64,000 nucleotides of DNA from Epiperipatus broadwayi. Lineage: Eukaryota; Onychophora; Udeonychophora; Euonychophora; Peripatidae. This document shows, piece after piece, positions 23,736 to 36,385 of this stretch; within the stretch, counting starts at the first letter, position 1; every line of letters begins with the position of its first letter. The stretch is from the NCBI GenBank assembly GCA_028023455.1, contig JAQFVV010000028.1:753501-817500 (forward strand). The letters are read 5' to 3'. The notes below the pieces were generated by a model. The model saw only the letters and a program-made list of their open reading frames with translations, was not told the DNA's origin and ran no database searches. The translations under genes were made by a program, and so were the position numbers.

Positions 23736-24364
23736 AACAAAAAGAAATTAGTAATATTAGAATACAAGTATAATTCAATATACTTGGAAATTAAGTGTAA
23801 TTATAGAGTATTTGTACACAGACTTTCAAACACCCTTCAGCTATGGACTCCATCTCATATTATGGAAAATGCATTACAAAGGGTTTTGTTTTTTAATATT
23901 TAATACGAGCAATGAAATAAAAGTTTATAAACTAAAAATAAATTGTCTAGATTTATAAGTAGAATATTTCTTATTATAAGAACTAAGTTCATTATTATAA
24001 TAATTAATGGAAATCCTTACAGAAAAATTATTGGATGAAGGTATAATTCTGTTTTCTAGCAGTGATAAATAAATTCATACACTGTCTGAATAATAATTTC
24101 AGAGTGCTTCTAAATTTCTAACAATCTTTCTACTAAATATTACTCATAATAATTTACAAACCTTTCTATCAAATGATGTTAGTCAGCAATATATTAATTA
24201 AGCTTTTTTTTAGTGGACACATCTTAATCCATTCAAATATTAATACTTTCTATTGTTAAGTTAGATGGAAGTTTTTGTCAATGCTCAACCTTTCATTTCT
24301 GTATAAAATCTTTATTTTATACTAAAACCTAATAAACTAAACTTGAATTCTTTTTAATTTAATT

Positions 24365-24590
24365 ATATATATAGCTTATAATAACTTTTCTCATTTACAA
24401 TTTAATGCAAATTTTTTTTTAATAAAACTTTTTTATTTTCCTAAGTTTTTTTTTTTAAAGGTAGATGAAATTTGAGAAACTCTGATGAAGACTGCTGGAC
24501 AGTTGAAACTGTCAGGAAAATACAAAAGTTTTATTAAAAATTTTTTTTTGCATTAAGTGTATATGAGAGAGGTTATTATAAGCAATATAT
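24365..24590 (+). repeat. Single-unit foldback relative of the 110-bp array
   Basis: About 65-bp arms (TTATAATAACTTTTCTCAT ... and complement at 24515-24582) enclose one CTGATGA, GACTG-CTGGA-CAGTT and GAAACTGTC core at 24480-24515. This looks like the basic element from which the tandem array at 22185 expanded. Confidence 0.75.
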
Positions 24591-25032
24591 TAAGAAATGC
24601 AAAAAAAGTAAAGGAGAAGAATAAGAGCAAAATTTAATTATACAAATGAAAAGCATTTTAAGAAATTATATTTGAACTTTGCAAATATTGAAAAAATGAA
24701 CTGTAAATAAGAACAATGCACACAATACATTATTTCCTGATATGAATGAAAAAACTTCAGAAAATCAACTAAATCTTTTTTATTTTAAATTTATATTTAA
24801 AATGCAAACAAATAATAATTTCTAATAAGTTTCTCAAGTTCTGTTTAAAATCTTAAAATATGTTTATACTTTTTAGAATATGTATAAAAGATTCTAACAT
24901 GATGCTGATTAACATGATGCTAGATGATCAGCATCATAAGGCATTACCTTTTCAACACAATAGTTTTATTTGTTAACATTACTGTCAAATGTATCAACAT
25001 CTACTTTTAAAAATAAAACATACAAATAAAAT

Positions 25033-25034
<2 letters not shown>

Positions 25035-25067
<33 letters not shown>
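25035..25067. repeat. (TA)n microsatellite
   Basis: Uninterrupted TA dinucleotides. Confidence 0.95.
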
Positions 25068-25072
<5 letters not shown>

Positions 25073-25691
25073 TTGAATAATTATTAAAACAATTATTATG
25101 TAAAAATAGTCAGAAATATTTAACAAACTACTAAAAAGTCATATCTTTTTTTTAATTGTAATGATTTTCTAAATATTATCTCTCAAATAGTGACAAAATC
25201 TGTTAGTACTTTGCAGAAGATCCTTTCTTTAATTAAAAATCGGGTAAAGATCTTTGAAGACTTCTGACTAATTGTAAGACATTCACCTCTTCATATTATT
25301 TTTTGAATTAATAAACTGATAAAAGCAGGACTACAGTTTTAGTATTATAAAGAAAAAACTCTATGTTAATATCAGTTAATAAAGCAGTAAAACTGTAATC
25401 TAAAGCAGAATTATCATGGTATTTCTGAAATAAACAAGTGACATTAACAGGATTAATAATGGAAAGGTTGATACTTAAAAGACTTTATTAATATCTAATG
25501 CAGACAAAGAGTTTAAAAAAGTAAAAAAAAAAGTATCAATTTATACATCTTATTCCGATAAATAATTACGATAACATGATCTTTGAAATGCAATAAATCA
25601 AATGATATCATAATACTGTGTGTTTAGAAAAAATATTGAAAATATTAAATACAATCTTACAGCATTTTTGGTGCCACAAATCTTTGCTAAA

Positions 25692-26533
25692 GGTATGGGT
25701 AGGCAACTATTTTCATTGGCGGGCCAACTCAAACTTATCTGATGTTATTGAAGACCATAATTTTTCTGGACTCAAAAGAAACATATGTAGAAATGATATT
25801 ATATATTTTGATATTTAATATTTCAGTATTTTTGATCAGACATATTGTTCTGCAAAAAAATTGTTATGTTCCATACTAACGTTTATCATATTATTGGCTA
25901 TCCTAATAATACATATATATTCCACAAAAGATTGTAAAAGACCCAGAAAGAGACCCCATGTGAGATGGACGAATGAAATAAGGAAGGGTGCAGGGGTGAT
26001 GTGAAGAGAAGCTAAAGATTGGAGAAGATGGATTGAACTTGGAGAGATCATCCTGCAGTGAATTGATAATGGTTGTTGTTGTTGATGACGATGATATGTA
26101 AAACAATAATAAAAAATAACACATTCAAGTTCTTATTAGTGATCATTTTTGATAATGCATCAACAGTTCTCACAACTTCAATATATAAGCACTTGCATAA
26201 TAAATACTCATTAAATAATACGCAACTACATTAGTTGATATAAAAAAATATGATTACCTGTAATTTTGAATGCTTCAACCTAAAAATCATTGGGAATCCC
26301 TATTCTACTTATTTAGGCTTATTAACTCGTCACCAAAGATAAATAAACAGTTGAAATATTTTATCAAAAACATACTATAATTGGAATGATACCATATATA
26401 CATATGAATTATAAATAATGTGTATTTTTTATAACACTTTTTTTAAGTAAACATATTCTATCAAATATATATTTTGAAAATGTACATAGGCTGGAATACA
26501 GGCTTTTAAGGGCTAATGTTGGCCCATCTCTGG
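25692..26533. mobile_element. Possible hAT-like remnant split by a LINE
   Basis: The left end reads GGTATGGGTAGGCAACTATT...GGCGGGCC and the right end TTGGCCCATCTCTG. Both resemble hAT termini of the CAGGGGTGGGCAA type in opposite orientation. I found no matching 8-bp duplication, and the interior carries an RTE 3' end, so the call is tentative. Confidence 0.35.
25924..26098 (+). pseudogene. RTE LINE relic H, 3' end
   Basis: Plus-strand LINE tail: KDCKRPRKRPHVRWTNEIRK-like text in broken frames, then the standard end ATGGTTGTTGTTGTTGATGA. It is severely 5' truncated. Confidence 0.75.
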
Positions 26534-26579
26534 TTAAATGACATTAACAGCAGTCCTCAATTCTGAAATACATTAAGTT

Positions 26580-27015
26580 TATATTTAATATACTTTCAAA
26601 TATATGGGATTTGAACTCAGAATTTCCCCCCTTTACTATCCACACTATCTCATACTACTGATACATGTGGCTACATACATGCAGAAAAGATAAATAATCA
26701 CCAATATACGTATTTCGTGCTAAACAAGCACTTATCAGTTGGTCCAGATTACCATCTTCCATATATATATATATAATCAGTGCTCAGTTTATGTTAATAT
26801 AGCAAATCCCTAGACTTTAATGGACAGGCTTCAACCTACTCCAACCTCTAACTCTTCAACCATCCATAGCATTAAAAATCTAATGATAGAATTCCCAAAT
26901 CCCATACTGATGCCAATATTGTTGTCATGCCCATGTTGATTTCAAGTCACTCTGACCCCTCATGTATAGGACAGTATCCATTTCAATACATAGACGAATG
27001 GGCAGAATACAGGTT
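26580..27015 (-). repeat. Family F repeat, near full length
   Basis: Matches 40426-40850 along its whole length in the opposite orientation (GGGGTCAGAGT, GGTTGAAGCCTGTCCATTAA, AACTGAGC, then the ribozyme motif, then CATGTATGTGGCCA..., ending GAGTTCAAATCCC). Size is about 430 bp. The end resembles a tRNA B box and an A-box-like TTGGATAGAGTGG precedes it in the copy at 38100. So it may be a SINE-like element with its tRNA-like part at the 3' side. Confidence 0.75.
26693..26753 (-). ncRNA. Type I hammerhead ribozyme candidate (family F)
   Basis: On the minus strand outer stem I pairs GGUAAUC (26753-26747) with GAUUAUU (26699-26693), and inner stem I pairs CCAA (26742-26739) with UUGG (26704-26701). 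The internal loop is UGGA against U. The core box is CUGAUAA (26738-26732), one change from CUGAUGA. Stem II is GUGCU-UGUUU-AGCAC, five perfect pairs. GAA (26716-26714) is followed by stem III AUA-CG-UAU and cleavage triplet AUA. All helices form; only G8 is substituted, which would be expected to impair catalysis. Confidence 0.72.
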
Positions 27016-27594
27016 TAATATGTAAGATTTGAAATAGCAGGCACTCTTATACCTGGAGCCTAATTGCAAATATAGGGGATTTGAATTCAGACTTTCAAAT
27101 ATAGTCTATTAATACTGACTTTAATTCATCACTATGTTTTCCTGATATTAAATTAAAAGTAAACAAATGGTTTACTTTTCTGGACTTCATATATCAAGTA
27201 TTGGAAATGAAAGAGCGTGTAATCCACCAACCTTGAGTTCCAGAATCTATTACTCTATCACTTCATCAAACTATGCAAGGATGTTTAAATGATGGTGAAA
27301 CTATTTCTTAAATCAATTGTAAACAGAAGCTGTATTTTCTTCCTCCATTATTTAATTATTTTATTTTCTGCTATGTGTAATTAAACCACACCATAATAAC
27401 CCAAGTTTATCAATCTGCTGCCAAGACAACCTCTATGAATAAAAAGTGGAATCCCATCTTTCACTTTAGTCTAAGATGTTAATATAGACAAGAGAGTTGA
27501 CACTTTAACTATAACAGATTTACATTTTTAAATTCAAAGTTAAATAAACCATTTAAACAATCAGATCTAACCTGTTTTTCTGAAGGTTTGTGAT

Positions 27595-27850
27595 GATGAT
27601 GTTCTAGTTGTATTTTTATATTGGACCATTTCCATCATCTAATATGTGTGTTGAATGTCTTTAGAACAGTTTAATTTTATTTAAATATTCCAAATACATT
27701 CAACTGTTAGTGATATCACAGCAAACAGGTTAGTATATGCACCAACTGTTAGTAATATCATATCACAGCAAACATGTTAATATATACACTAACTGTTAGT
27801 AATATCACAGCAAGATGATGGAAATAGTCCAATATAAAAATACAATCAGA
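27595..27850. repeat. SINE-2 tail pair, inverted
   Basis: The left part (from 27610, TTTTTATATTGGACCATTTCCATCATCT) is the SINE-2 tail on the minus strand. The right end (27815-27845) repeats its tip inverted. Between them CCAACTGTTAGTAATATCA blocks recur three times. No tRNA head is present. Confidence 0.65.
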
Positions 27851-28559
27851 TATAACCTATTATGAAAATAAATAAATCATGAGTTTTAGTACTTTAAAGC
27901 CCCATTAATCTTAATTATTTTTAAATAGTAAGCTTGATTGTGCATATATTAAAATGGTTGCAAATGTAAATCCCATACACACATATATAATGCTATTAGT
28001 GAAGTTTTTTTTGCTTTATCTTTCTAGAAGTCATAATAAAATTTAGTTTACAAATTTAATGGTCTTTTGTTATTTAGTAATTTGGAACTTTTATATTTCA
28101 ATTTTTTTTTAAGTTCAGTTTTACACTTTCATTTTGTTAAACTAATAGTTTGATTTTTATTTTTTTGCTGCAGTATTTGTTTATTTTTTCTTCTACTTTT
28201 TATACTGCATAATGCCACTTAATAATCAAATTGCGAATCATCAAGTTATCTTTTCCAGCGAGAGTATAAAGCCAGCAAGAGTTCTATTCTAAGTGATCTA
28301 TTATTATCTTGTAATATAACAAATAAAATGACTGCATACAAATATTTCTTGTCATCAACTGCGAGAATAATAAAAAAAAAAGGACTATTTTATTTGTTTC
28401 TACACTTTACAATTTATATTTTAAAATGACAAACAATTCAAGATAAAAGACTTAAAAAAAAAAACGTGCGCAAAAACACAACGATATAAACAAGTTTAAT
28501 GATTGGAAAGAAAACAAGTCTAAAATTACTTTTAAAAGTGAAATAAAATAAAGTTATAG
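27851..28559. other. No gene recognised
   Basis: AT-rich DNA with T-rich runs. No motif is supported. Confidence 0.5.
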
Positions 28560-28795
28560 TGCAGTCTGATTTAAAAGTTTCAAACTTTCTTCACTCACAA
28601 CTTTGATATCCTTCAATTAAAATAAATATATTAATAATAATTATTAATCATTAATTAAACTAGAGATTATCCTTAGCCCTAATATAAACTCACACGTCAA
28701 TTAAAGATTAATGTAAATATTTTTATTTTTTCTATATATCTTTATTCATATGTTTTAAAAATGTGTGACGAACGGAAGTTTTAAGTATATCCAAA
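28560..28795. repeat. Family G repeat copy, no ribozyme part
   Basis: Shares TTTCTTCACTCACAACTTTGATA and AAACTAGAGATTATCCTTAGC (each over parts of 28580-28680) with 44300-44410 and other family G copies. Confidence 0.65.
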
Positions 28796-29159
28796 AAAGT
28801 TATACAAAGCTGCAATGTCCATGATATTTTATTGCAAGCCCCCCTAGCATGCATTAAGCATCATATATAAAGGTTTATTTTGTTGATAAGCTTTGACTAC
28901 AATATAATGCAAATTGCTTATTGCATTACAAGTGTACAGGACAGTTTGGTGCACACACATATATGTCACAGATGCTTTTTTAAGTTATAATATGCATAAT
29001 ATAAATTAAGATTATAGTAGAAAGAAAAATTAAAACAATAATGTAGTTATTAATAATAAAATGAGAGCTCATTCTATGTGATTTAGTGCCATGTAGCATG
29101 TCTGATGTTGGAACTGAATCCCTCCTGTATTCTGACAGATCTCTTTGTGTCCACTAGTT

Positions 29160-29950
29160 TTAAGCATTGAATTTTCATGTTAATATTACACCATTATTAT
29201 TTATCAGATTATAATAAATTTGACCTCATTTGATAGATATTTTTGTTTAGAAATTAAATAAAGTTTAAAAAATCACATTTGATTTTCAGAATTATTTAAA
29301 AAAAATAGTTTAATCAAAGCAAAATGCTGTCACATCATCAAATTTCAGTTGTAGCCAATTCAATTCGCAAAATGAACAAAATCTTCTTTGTTTGATGTTT
29401 GTTTTAAAAATCTGAACAAATAATTTTTAATAACTACTAAATCTATCAATTTATGCTTTAAAAGTTTAATTTTTTTTTGTGATTTTTATGACATTGCTAA
29501 ATATTCTAACAATCTCTCAATGACATCATTTCTGGATAGCTGTGTTCCCATGATCATAATCTCTATAGTAACAATATTCAGAAGAATATATTTAAAAATA
29601 AAACAAACATTTCTGTAAAAAATATGTAATAACATTTATTTTTGATTTTTAATAATTATTACACAATACAAATATAATCATAAACTTTCAAAAATATTAA
29701 GTTTTTAGATCAATGTAATATTTTCTTGACGATCATAATATTTTCTTGAAGTAATCTCGCAAAGTTTGAGAGCGCAAAATATATAATGGTTACCCACCAT
29801 CAGAAGTGCTTGAGATGCTTTGACAGACCACCATCTTTTGAATTTTTTTGTATTTAAAATATTAGAAAATAAATATACGTGAATTTTAAAGCTGCAAAAA
29901 AAAAAAGGTCTCACAAAATTTCAGTAGGGCTGAAAAATGCAAATTTAACT
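29160..29950 (+). repeat. Family J anonymous interspersed repeat, copy 1
   Basis: About 790 bp aligning in order with 62085-62990. Shared blocks include ATAATAAATTTGA/CTTCATTTGATA, AAATCACATTTGATTTT, ATCTATCAATTTATG.nTTAAAAG, TTTTTAATAATTATTACACAAT and ATATTTTCTTGAAGTAAT. No open frame or termini are recognised, so its class is unknown. Two small frames on the minus strand (29705-30126) show no domain. Confidence 0.7.
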
Positions 29951-31829
29951 TTTAGAAATCTCAGATGAAGTTTGATTATTTCGCAATATGACCTGGTTAA
30001 TATTCTTGGGTTGATTTCAGTTCTGTAACTATTGACACTTGAAGTTTTTATAAACTCCCAAGCAATAAAGCCATTCAAATGCATTAATTTTTTAAAATTC
30101 AAATGAGATATCACATTTGCATACATATTTATATAATGTCTTCATTCATTTACATTCCTTCAAAAAATAAAAATATTAAAAGTCTATTGCATCATGTTTT
30201 TACCTTTTAAAGTAGAATGAACAATGAAATGTCAGACTTTGATCTTATCAACCCATGGGTAAATCCAGTATAACTGAAATTAACATGCTCGGGATGATAT
30301 CTTTGTCTTCATTAACTTTAGCTTTTATGACATCTCTAGTTGTTTTGATATGTTTTTATGTCAATGTTAGCTTCAGACCCTAAACAATCATTCCTACTTG
30401 TGTTAACACATTTCTAATTCCTTGATTACAAATATTAAGGTTTCTAATGAAATACAGGAATGTTTACCAGTTATTATATTCTGTTGTTACTAAATTGGTA
30501 ACTTTTATTTTATCACATAAAAAAAATATATTACAAAATTTCTTAAAGTCAGTGGAACTAAAAAAAATGGTATTAATAAACATGATCACATACAGAGCTC
30601 TAAAAATAAAACAATAGTTGGAGTTGTCTCATAAAGTTTATTAAAAATACAAATTTTAAGGTTTTTATTTTTTGTTCATTTACATTTTTATTAGATAGTG
30701 TATAATTGAAGTAGTGTGTATTGCTACAGTGCACATGGCAGCTTCACTGTATTGGAAGAAAAGTCTTGGAATGCTAATAATTATTTACCTATAATAATAC
30801 TTTAAGATTTATATTCATATATATTTAGTAAAATATGAATCCAAATTTAAAATTACATTTGAAAAAATATATGCACTTATATAATAATCTGATCACATGA
30901 TACATTGACATGTGCAAAAATATTAACAATTAAATGCCTAACTGCATAGGATGCTGTGTTGCATTCAAAAGTTGTGCTGTGATCCAGAAACCCTTGATTC
31001 CAATTTTCTACATTAAATGGCCCAGAGTAAAGAAAACATTTGATTGATATTAATTCCAACTTACTACTGCTTTTTATCCAACTCTTAAAAAATTGTTTAT
31101 AACATTTAAGTGTTTGATATTTATATATCTACATTTAAATATACATAAATATAAATAATCATAGCTTAAATATGAAACCGAAATGGAAACAACTGCAACC
31201 CTCTAGTGAGATATATATAAACTAATAATCATATATCAAAAAAACAAAAAGACACCCATTCCTTTAGTGCTAATAATATTTACCATACATTTATTGACTA
31301 GTTATAACAGGGATATAATTTGTATATTAGCCTGATTTAAGTATAGCATAAACCATTTTGGAATCACTATTCAACCACTTGAGCTGAAAATACTCATTTT
31401 TAAAATTATTCATCACCTATTATTGCAAGCTTCATTTTTAAATACATATATTTCATCATAGATAATTTCTTATAAAATTTTAGTTCAAAAAAAATTCCAT
31501 AGATGGCCAGCAAATTGCAAACTTGGTAAGATACACATTGATGATTATCTCTTTTATATTTCTATCATCTTCTGATATCCCTAATTTTTACAATATTGTT
31601 TGGAGAAAATAGTTTGAATAATCGAAATGTGTTAATTTGTGACTTTATTACAATTCAAAATTATTTTTATACAACAATTGTGCAATAATTATTACAAATC
31701 AAGAATATATAATTATTAATAATTTATTTTGAATGGAAATATTTTATTTTTAAAAATAGAACATATTTTGGACAATATAAATTTACCCCGAGGCTATTTA
31801 TAAACTAAGCCACTATGTAGTCAGTGCAA
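29951..31829. other. No supported gene
   Basis: AT-rich. The segment 30880-31030 is less AT-rich and contains CCCTTGATTCCAATTTTC, faintly like a B box, but no A box or duplication supports a SINE. Confidence 0.45.
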
Positions 31830-32115
31830 TTAATAACAGTGAATGTGAAAATATTGTAAAAAGTATTAAAAAAATTTAAACTTTTAAAACATAATTTGAT
31901 GGATATGTCATATAATAAAGATTTTGTTGATTTTTGAAAATGAAAATAATTTTTCCAGCAACAATGCTATAAGGGACCTTTTGTTTTGATTATGATCTCA
32001 TTTATTTAAATAATTTCAGAAATAAAATATGAACACTTATAATTTATTTAATTTCTAAACAAAAATATTTATCAAATGAAGTCAAATTTATTATTTTGTG
32101 ATAAATAATAATGGT
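31830..32115 (-). repeat. Family J partial copy, minus strand
   Basis: Complement of parts of family J: GATATGTCATATAATAAAG (complement of the CTTTATTATTTGACAT block at 62310) and AAACAAAAATATTTATCAAA at 32058-32077 (complement of 29230-29250). Confidence 0.65.
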
Positions 32116-34880
32116 TTAATTTTAAAACTTACAGCAACTAAGAACAAAAGAAAGTGAAGAGGATTACTCCTAAATATTAAATAAAACAGCTTTAGTAAGT
32201 GTAAATATAAATAATCACAGGTCAATGCATATAAAATTAAAATAGAAGTCATTGATATCCCCATGAGAAATGTTTAAACTAATAATTATTAAAAGTTTAT
32301 TTTGAAGTTATATTGTTTTACAACCCTACAATATATGACTATAATATTAAATGATTGATCACTCAGAAATCATATAATGTATGAGCAATTGCTAATGTTT
32401 AAATGAAATATTCTCTAGACTAATATATATAAACAAAATGTTTGTGTTTGTGGCTATATTTAGGACTTCTTTGTTGATTTAGCATTCACCTGATGGCAAC
32501 AATTGGTACTAAAATATACTACTTTATTAATTTAAATGAAATTTCAATAACTCAATATCTTGCAGTGAAACCTAATATAAAAAGTGAATGACATTGCTTA
32601 TTGTTTTTTTTTTATCTCATTAGGCCTGAAAGCAATCACAAGAACTTTAGAAATCACTCAATTCATTTGTTTAAATTTTGAAAATGCTAAATATATTTTC
32701 TGTAGTTTATTTATGCTTATAATTATTTCTACAAAATCTTTATGCAATATTTATTTTTTGACAAGAATATTATAATGAGATTCAGATTTTATTTGAAAAT
32801 ATTTGCTTTTACAAGAAGAAAAATTAGTCCAAATATAAAGTACAAATTTGTGATTGACTTCCAAAAGTGAAACCATCACTACCATTGTAGCAGTTATATT
32901 TGTCATTTGTTAATAATTGTAAATAGAATTTGAAAATTTCAAACACAATTACATAGCTTTATATTTATTTAACAATAAGACATTCAGATTTTAGAAATGC
33001 AGTTAAAACAAATTTTATTCAAAATACATTGTGTAAAGCAAAAGATATTGTTTTGATTATATATCCATAATGATTAAATTTAATCTTTTTTTAGTATTAA
33101 ACATTATAATTACATATTTTAAATTTATTCACTCACAAAAAATTTAATAAAGCTAATAATAATTAAAGACAGGATTTAAAATAGTAGATAAATGAATGCC
33201 CAAATGAATGGATAAATATAGTGTTTAATTTTAACATTTATTTATTTTAATATATTATTACTGTCTAATTTTAAAAACACAATATAAAATTATATTCTGA
33301 GCAACTTTTGTAGGTTAAAAATAATAATGAATGAATAATATTAAATATTATGGGTAATATTTATTTTATTTAAACAATGTAAATTTCATTTATGTAATAT
33401 TTTATTTTATTCTAACGCTTAAATTTGTAAATAATTATTGTAATAAGAAATATTTAATTTTATTGCCTAGACAGAAATTATTTTTTTTAAAAGCTAAATA
33501 TTAAATAAATTTTTCATTAGTATCTTTAGTTTCTGTAAGACATGGAATGTCAATAGTCAGTGTTTTAAAGTGATACCTGACCCATGTTATAAAAATAGGT
33601 GAAATTGACACCTGCATTTCACTTCACTTTATTTTTAATCATTTTTGTTTATTGCATCAATATTTTAAAACATCAATTTTAATAAAAGTGTAATTTTATT
33701 TAAACTGTTTTATTTTCTTAGCTTAAAGTAATGTTAGGCTAAAAGTTAAATTGTCTAGGCACAATGTTTAAATAAACTTCAAGAAACAATAAATCTTCAT
33801 TGCAGCCAGCTTTATTGCTAAAATTAGTTAAATATTACAATATTTAAAATTTTAACATTTAAACTTCATGCATTAGAAAACTTTGAAAGACATTATTATT
33901 GTTTATGAAGATGTTCAGACTGTTATCAATTTTAAAACATATTTAAGAATCTGTCTAATATTTAAATTTATTGCAAACTACTGGAAATTATCAGCAACAA
34001 TATTTTAAACATCTTGAATAATGTTAGGGTGTTTTTATTAAATATATTTGTTTAAAAGATATGAATTGAAATTAATTTACTTTGTATAAAGAACTTTGAA
34101 TTTCATTTAATAAAAAGTTATTTATGATAGATATGTTTTATCAATCATCTATAAAATCATTCTTATATCTACAAGAAGAAAATCTTTAACTTCACTGTAT
34201 AATATTGCTTAAATAGACAATTATTTGTACTGTTAATATAACAAAATATTATCCATTGTTTTTATTACAGCATAAATGGAATTTATTTATTATGACTATT
34301 TTCCCAAAGAGGAAATAAATAAATTTTCTTGGATCCTAGGAAAATAAAATAATTAATTCATATGATTTGAAAAATTCATAACAATTTTTTTTAAAATATT
34401 AAAATTAGTTACTTATTATTAAAGAGGATATAAAATAATTTTTAAAATAATATTGCATTTGAATTAACTTTAAATGAACTTTGTCTGTAATATTAATTTT
34501 ATGAAAAGTTGCATATTCTTTCTTTCTCTTAGTGTTGCTATGGAAACCACTGCCATAGTTTTAAAATATGATATTTGAAAAGAAGTATTTCTCCTGCTGA
34601 ATTTTCTCTTATTATTTCTAATTAATAAAATGCTTTAAAGGATTAAGTTTTGAATATCTCAATTAAGTATGAAGAAATATTTTATTGTAATTTAATAAAT
34701 CTTTATCATTATTTTAACTCCATGGAAACTTATTTGATGAATGACTATATTTTATTGTTATCTAACATAATTTATTATAGTTTTCTAGCATAATATATTT
34801 TGAATCTTATTTAAAGATCACCATGATGCACTTTTATACTTTGATTGTTGTATTTGTGCATTAGATATCTGTCCACAAAA
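32116..34880. other. AT-rich DNA, no gene
   Basis: The most AT-rich part of the window by eye. A 63-codon frame at 32584 has no recognisable motif. A motif at 32440-32520 (GTGGCTAT..., GCATTCACCTGATGG) recurs near 19085 and 58680. Confidence 0.55.
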
Positions 34881-34884
34881 CTTT

Positions 34885-35110
34885 ATTGCCTAATTGATTG
34901 TCTTTGTTCCCTAAATCTTAGGATGATGCAGTGATCTCAGATCCAAGGTTCCTCACTGATGAAAGCCACAAGCTAGAAACTAGACTGGGGGAATTGGATG
35001 AGTAGGCACTAAATAGGGATTTGATGCACAAGCCTTCTGGCATCCATTGGTTACTCTGGCTTGCACTGAGTGGTGCTACTGTATGGAGAGTTTTGTCTGT
35101 TTTAATACCT
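34885..35110 (+). repeat. Family D single copy
   Basis: From the ribozyme motif onward it reads GAGTAGGCACTA, AGGGATTTGATGCACAAGC, CATCCATTGGTTACTCTGGC, TTGCACTGAGTGG and ACTGTATGGAGAGTTTTG, the standard order of family D downstream of the ribozyme. No inverted arm is present. Confidence 0.8.
34941..34999 (+). ncRNA. Type I hammerhead ribozyme candidate (family D)
   Basis: Outer stem I pairs AUCCAA (34941-34946) with UUGGAU (34994-34999). Inner stem I pairs CCUCA (34951-34955) with UGGGG (34986-34990), with an internal loop GGUU/GAA. Core CUGAUGA (34956-34962) is perfect. Stem II is AGC-CACAA-GCU inside an A-A mismatch, then GAA (34976-34978). Stem III is A-C-UA-G-A, where U16.1 has become A, so the cleavage triplet reads GAC instead of GUC. 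Other copies (46660, 53860) keep GUC. This copy is probably inactive. Confidence 0.68.
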
Positions 35111-36060
35111 TGAAATACCCTAATTTATTTCATAAATCATCTTATTTAAAGATTATTTTGTGACAGAAGATGAAGCTATTTTCAAAGATGATAATCTTTC
35201 ATGGTAAAGATTTAAAATAACAATTCCAAATCTTATAAGATGAAATATAATCTTTCATCTGATCATATCAATGAGATGCTTAAAATATGGATAAGATGGT
35301 AGTAGTAGTAGAGGATTGTAAGAGAAGGATTTTAAATGTAACCTCAATAGCATATGCTTGAAATATCAAGAATCTTATATTTGTATTAGAGCAAGTTGAA
35401 AGTTCTCCTCCTCGTAAGTTATTAATAATATTGCTTTATACTTGAATGATATTTTATTGTAATTGCTTACCCCTGCACTTCTGTTTATTGTAGCATATGG
35501 CATTTATAATTTATAAACCCACTGAGCTTAGGTAACAGCATTATTTTTGGCTTATGTTATATATTTTGTTTATTAACCACAATTTATTAGGTTACAATTT
35601 AGTAGCTTGTCATTAGTTTTTTATTTATTGTTTCTTCAGGTTACAGTATTTACATTTGATCTGGAATATTTTGTTGATACAGTGGGTGGTTGAATCTTTG
35701 CATATTTCTCAGTTAACATTATGAATTGCACTGAATATATTTTCTATACATTGAATTATTGGTGAAGATAATCTTTAAAAGTTATTGCTAAAAAAAATAA
35801 ATGGATTATTTGCTTTTATTGTTTAACTTTAGACCACTTATTTTGGAGTTGGAATTATATCTGTAGTTAAATTTAAATTTCACTCTTATTTATAGATGTT
35901 TAAATATATGTTGTCCTTATAGATCCACGTCAAGAGAGAGAAAATTGCCACTTACTTTTCTTATCACTACTAACCAATTATAGATCTATGCTTTGTGGTT
36001 GTACTAAATAGTCAGTATTGATATTATGGCTGGGTCATTCTTAAGATATTTTATACATAC
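35111..36060. other. No gene recognised
   Basis: AT-rich DNA with short TAG repeats at 35300-35312. Confidence 0.5.
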
Positions 36061-36062
36061 AT

Positions 36063-36385
36063 ATTAATGTTATATATAGAGCTCACAAAACAAACTCTTA
36101 ACAAGCTTTGTAGAATATCCCCAACTCAGACTGGTTTCTGCTACTGGTGTCCTCAGTGAGGTGCTAGGATATTCAATCCTTAGATTAAAAATACCAGGAC
36201 AAGCCCAGCACTTTATCGAATGTATAACTATTAAGTAGACAATCTGAAATTTTTAGACATCCACATGTTTCCAATCTAGTTATCTAACTTAAATAGCCAC
36301 GTGGGCCTAAACTAAGTTTTGAGGTTGGCGATATTCTACAAAGCTTGTTAAGAATTTGTTTTGCGAGCTCTATATATAACATTTG
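36063..36385 (-). repeat. Family E element with 55-bp terminal inverted repeats
   Basis: Left end AATGTTATATATAGAGCTC, CAAAACAAACTCTTAACAAG and CTTTGTAGAATATC is repeated inverted at the right end (36325-36384) with few changes. Inside are the ribozyme motif and a TCTGAAATTTTTAGACAT...ACTTAAATAGCCACGTGGGCC segment shared with 39155-39360. Confidence 0.85.
36114..36173 (-). ncRNA. Type I hammerhead ribozyme candidate (family E)
   Basis: On the minus strand outer stem I pairs AAUAUCC (36173-36167) with GGAUAUU (36120-36114), seven perfect pairs. Inner stem I pairs CUCA (36160-36157) with UGAG (36128-36125); the loop is UAGCAC against UUGG. Core CUGAGGA (36156-36150) is perfect. Stem II (36149-36139) is poorly paired in this copy. 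GAA (36138-36136) is followed by stem III A-C-CA-G-U and cleavage triplet GUC (C at 36129). The only damaged part is stem II. Confidence 0.7.

Noticed and set aside
25692-26533. Confident hAT call from GGGTAGGCAAC and GGCCCATCTCTG ends
   Set aside because: No 8-bp duplication was found, so it is kept only as a low-confidence remnant.
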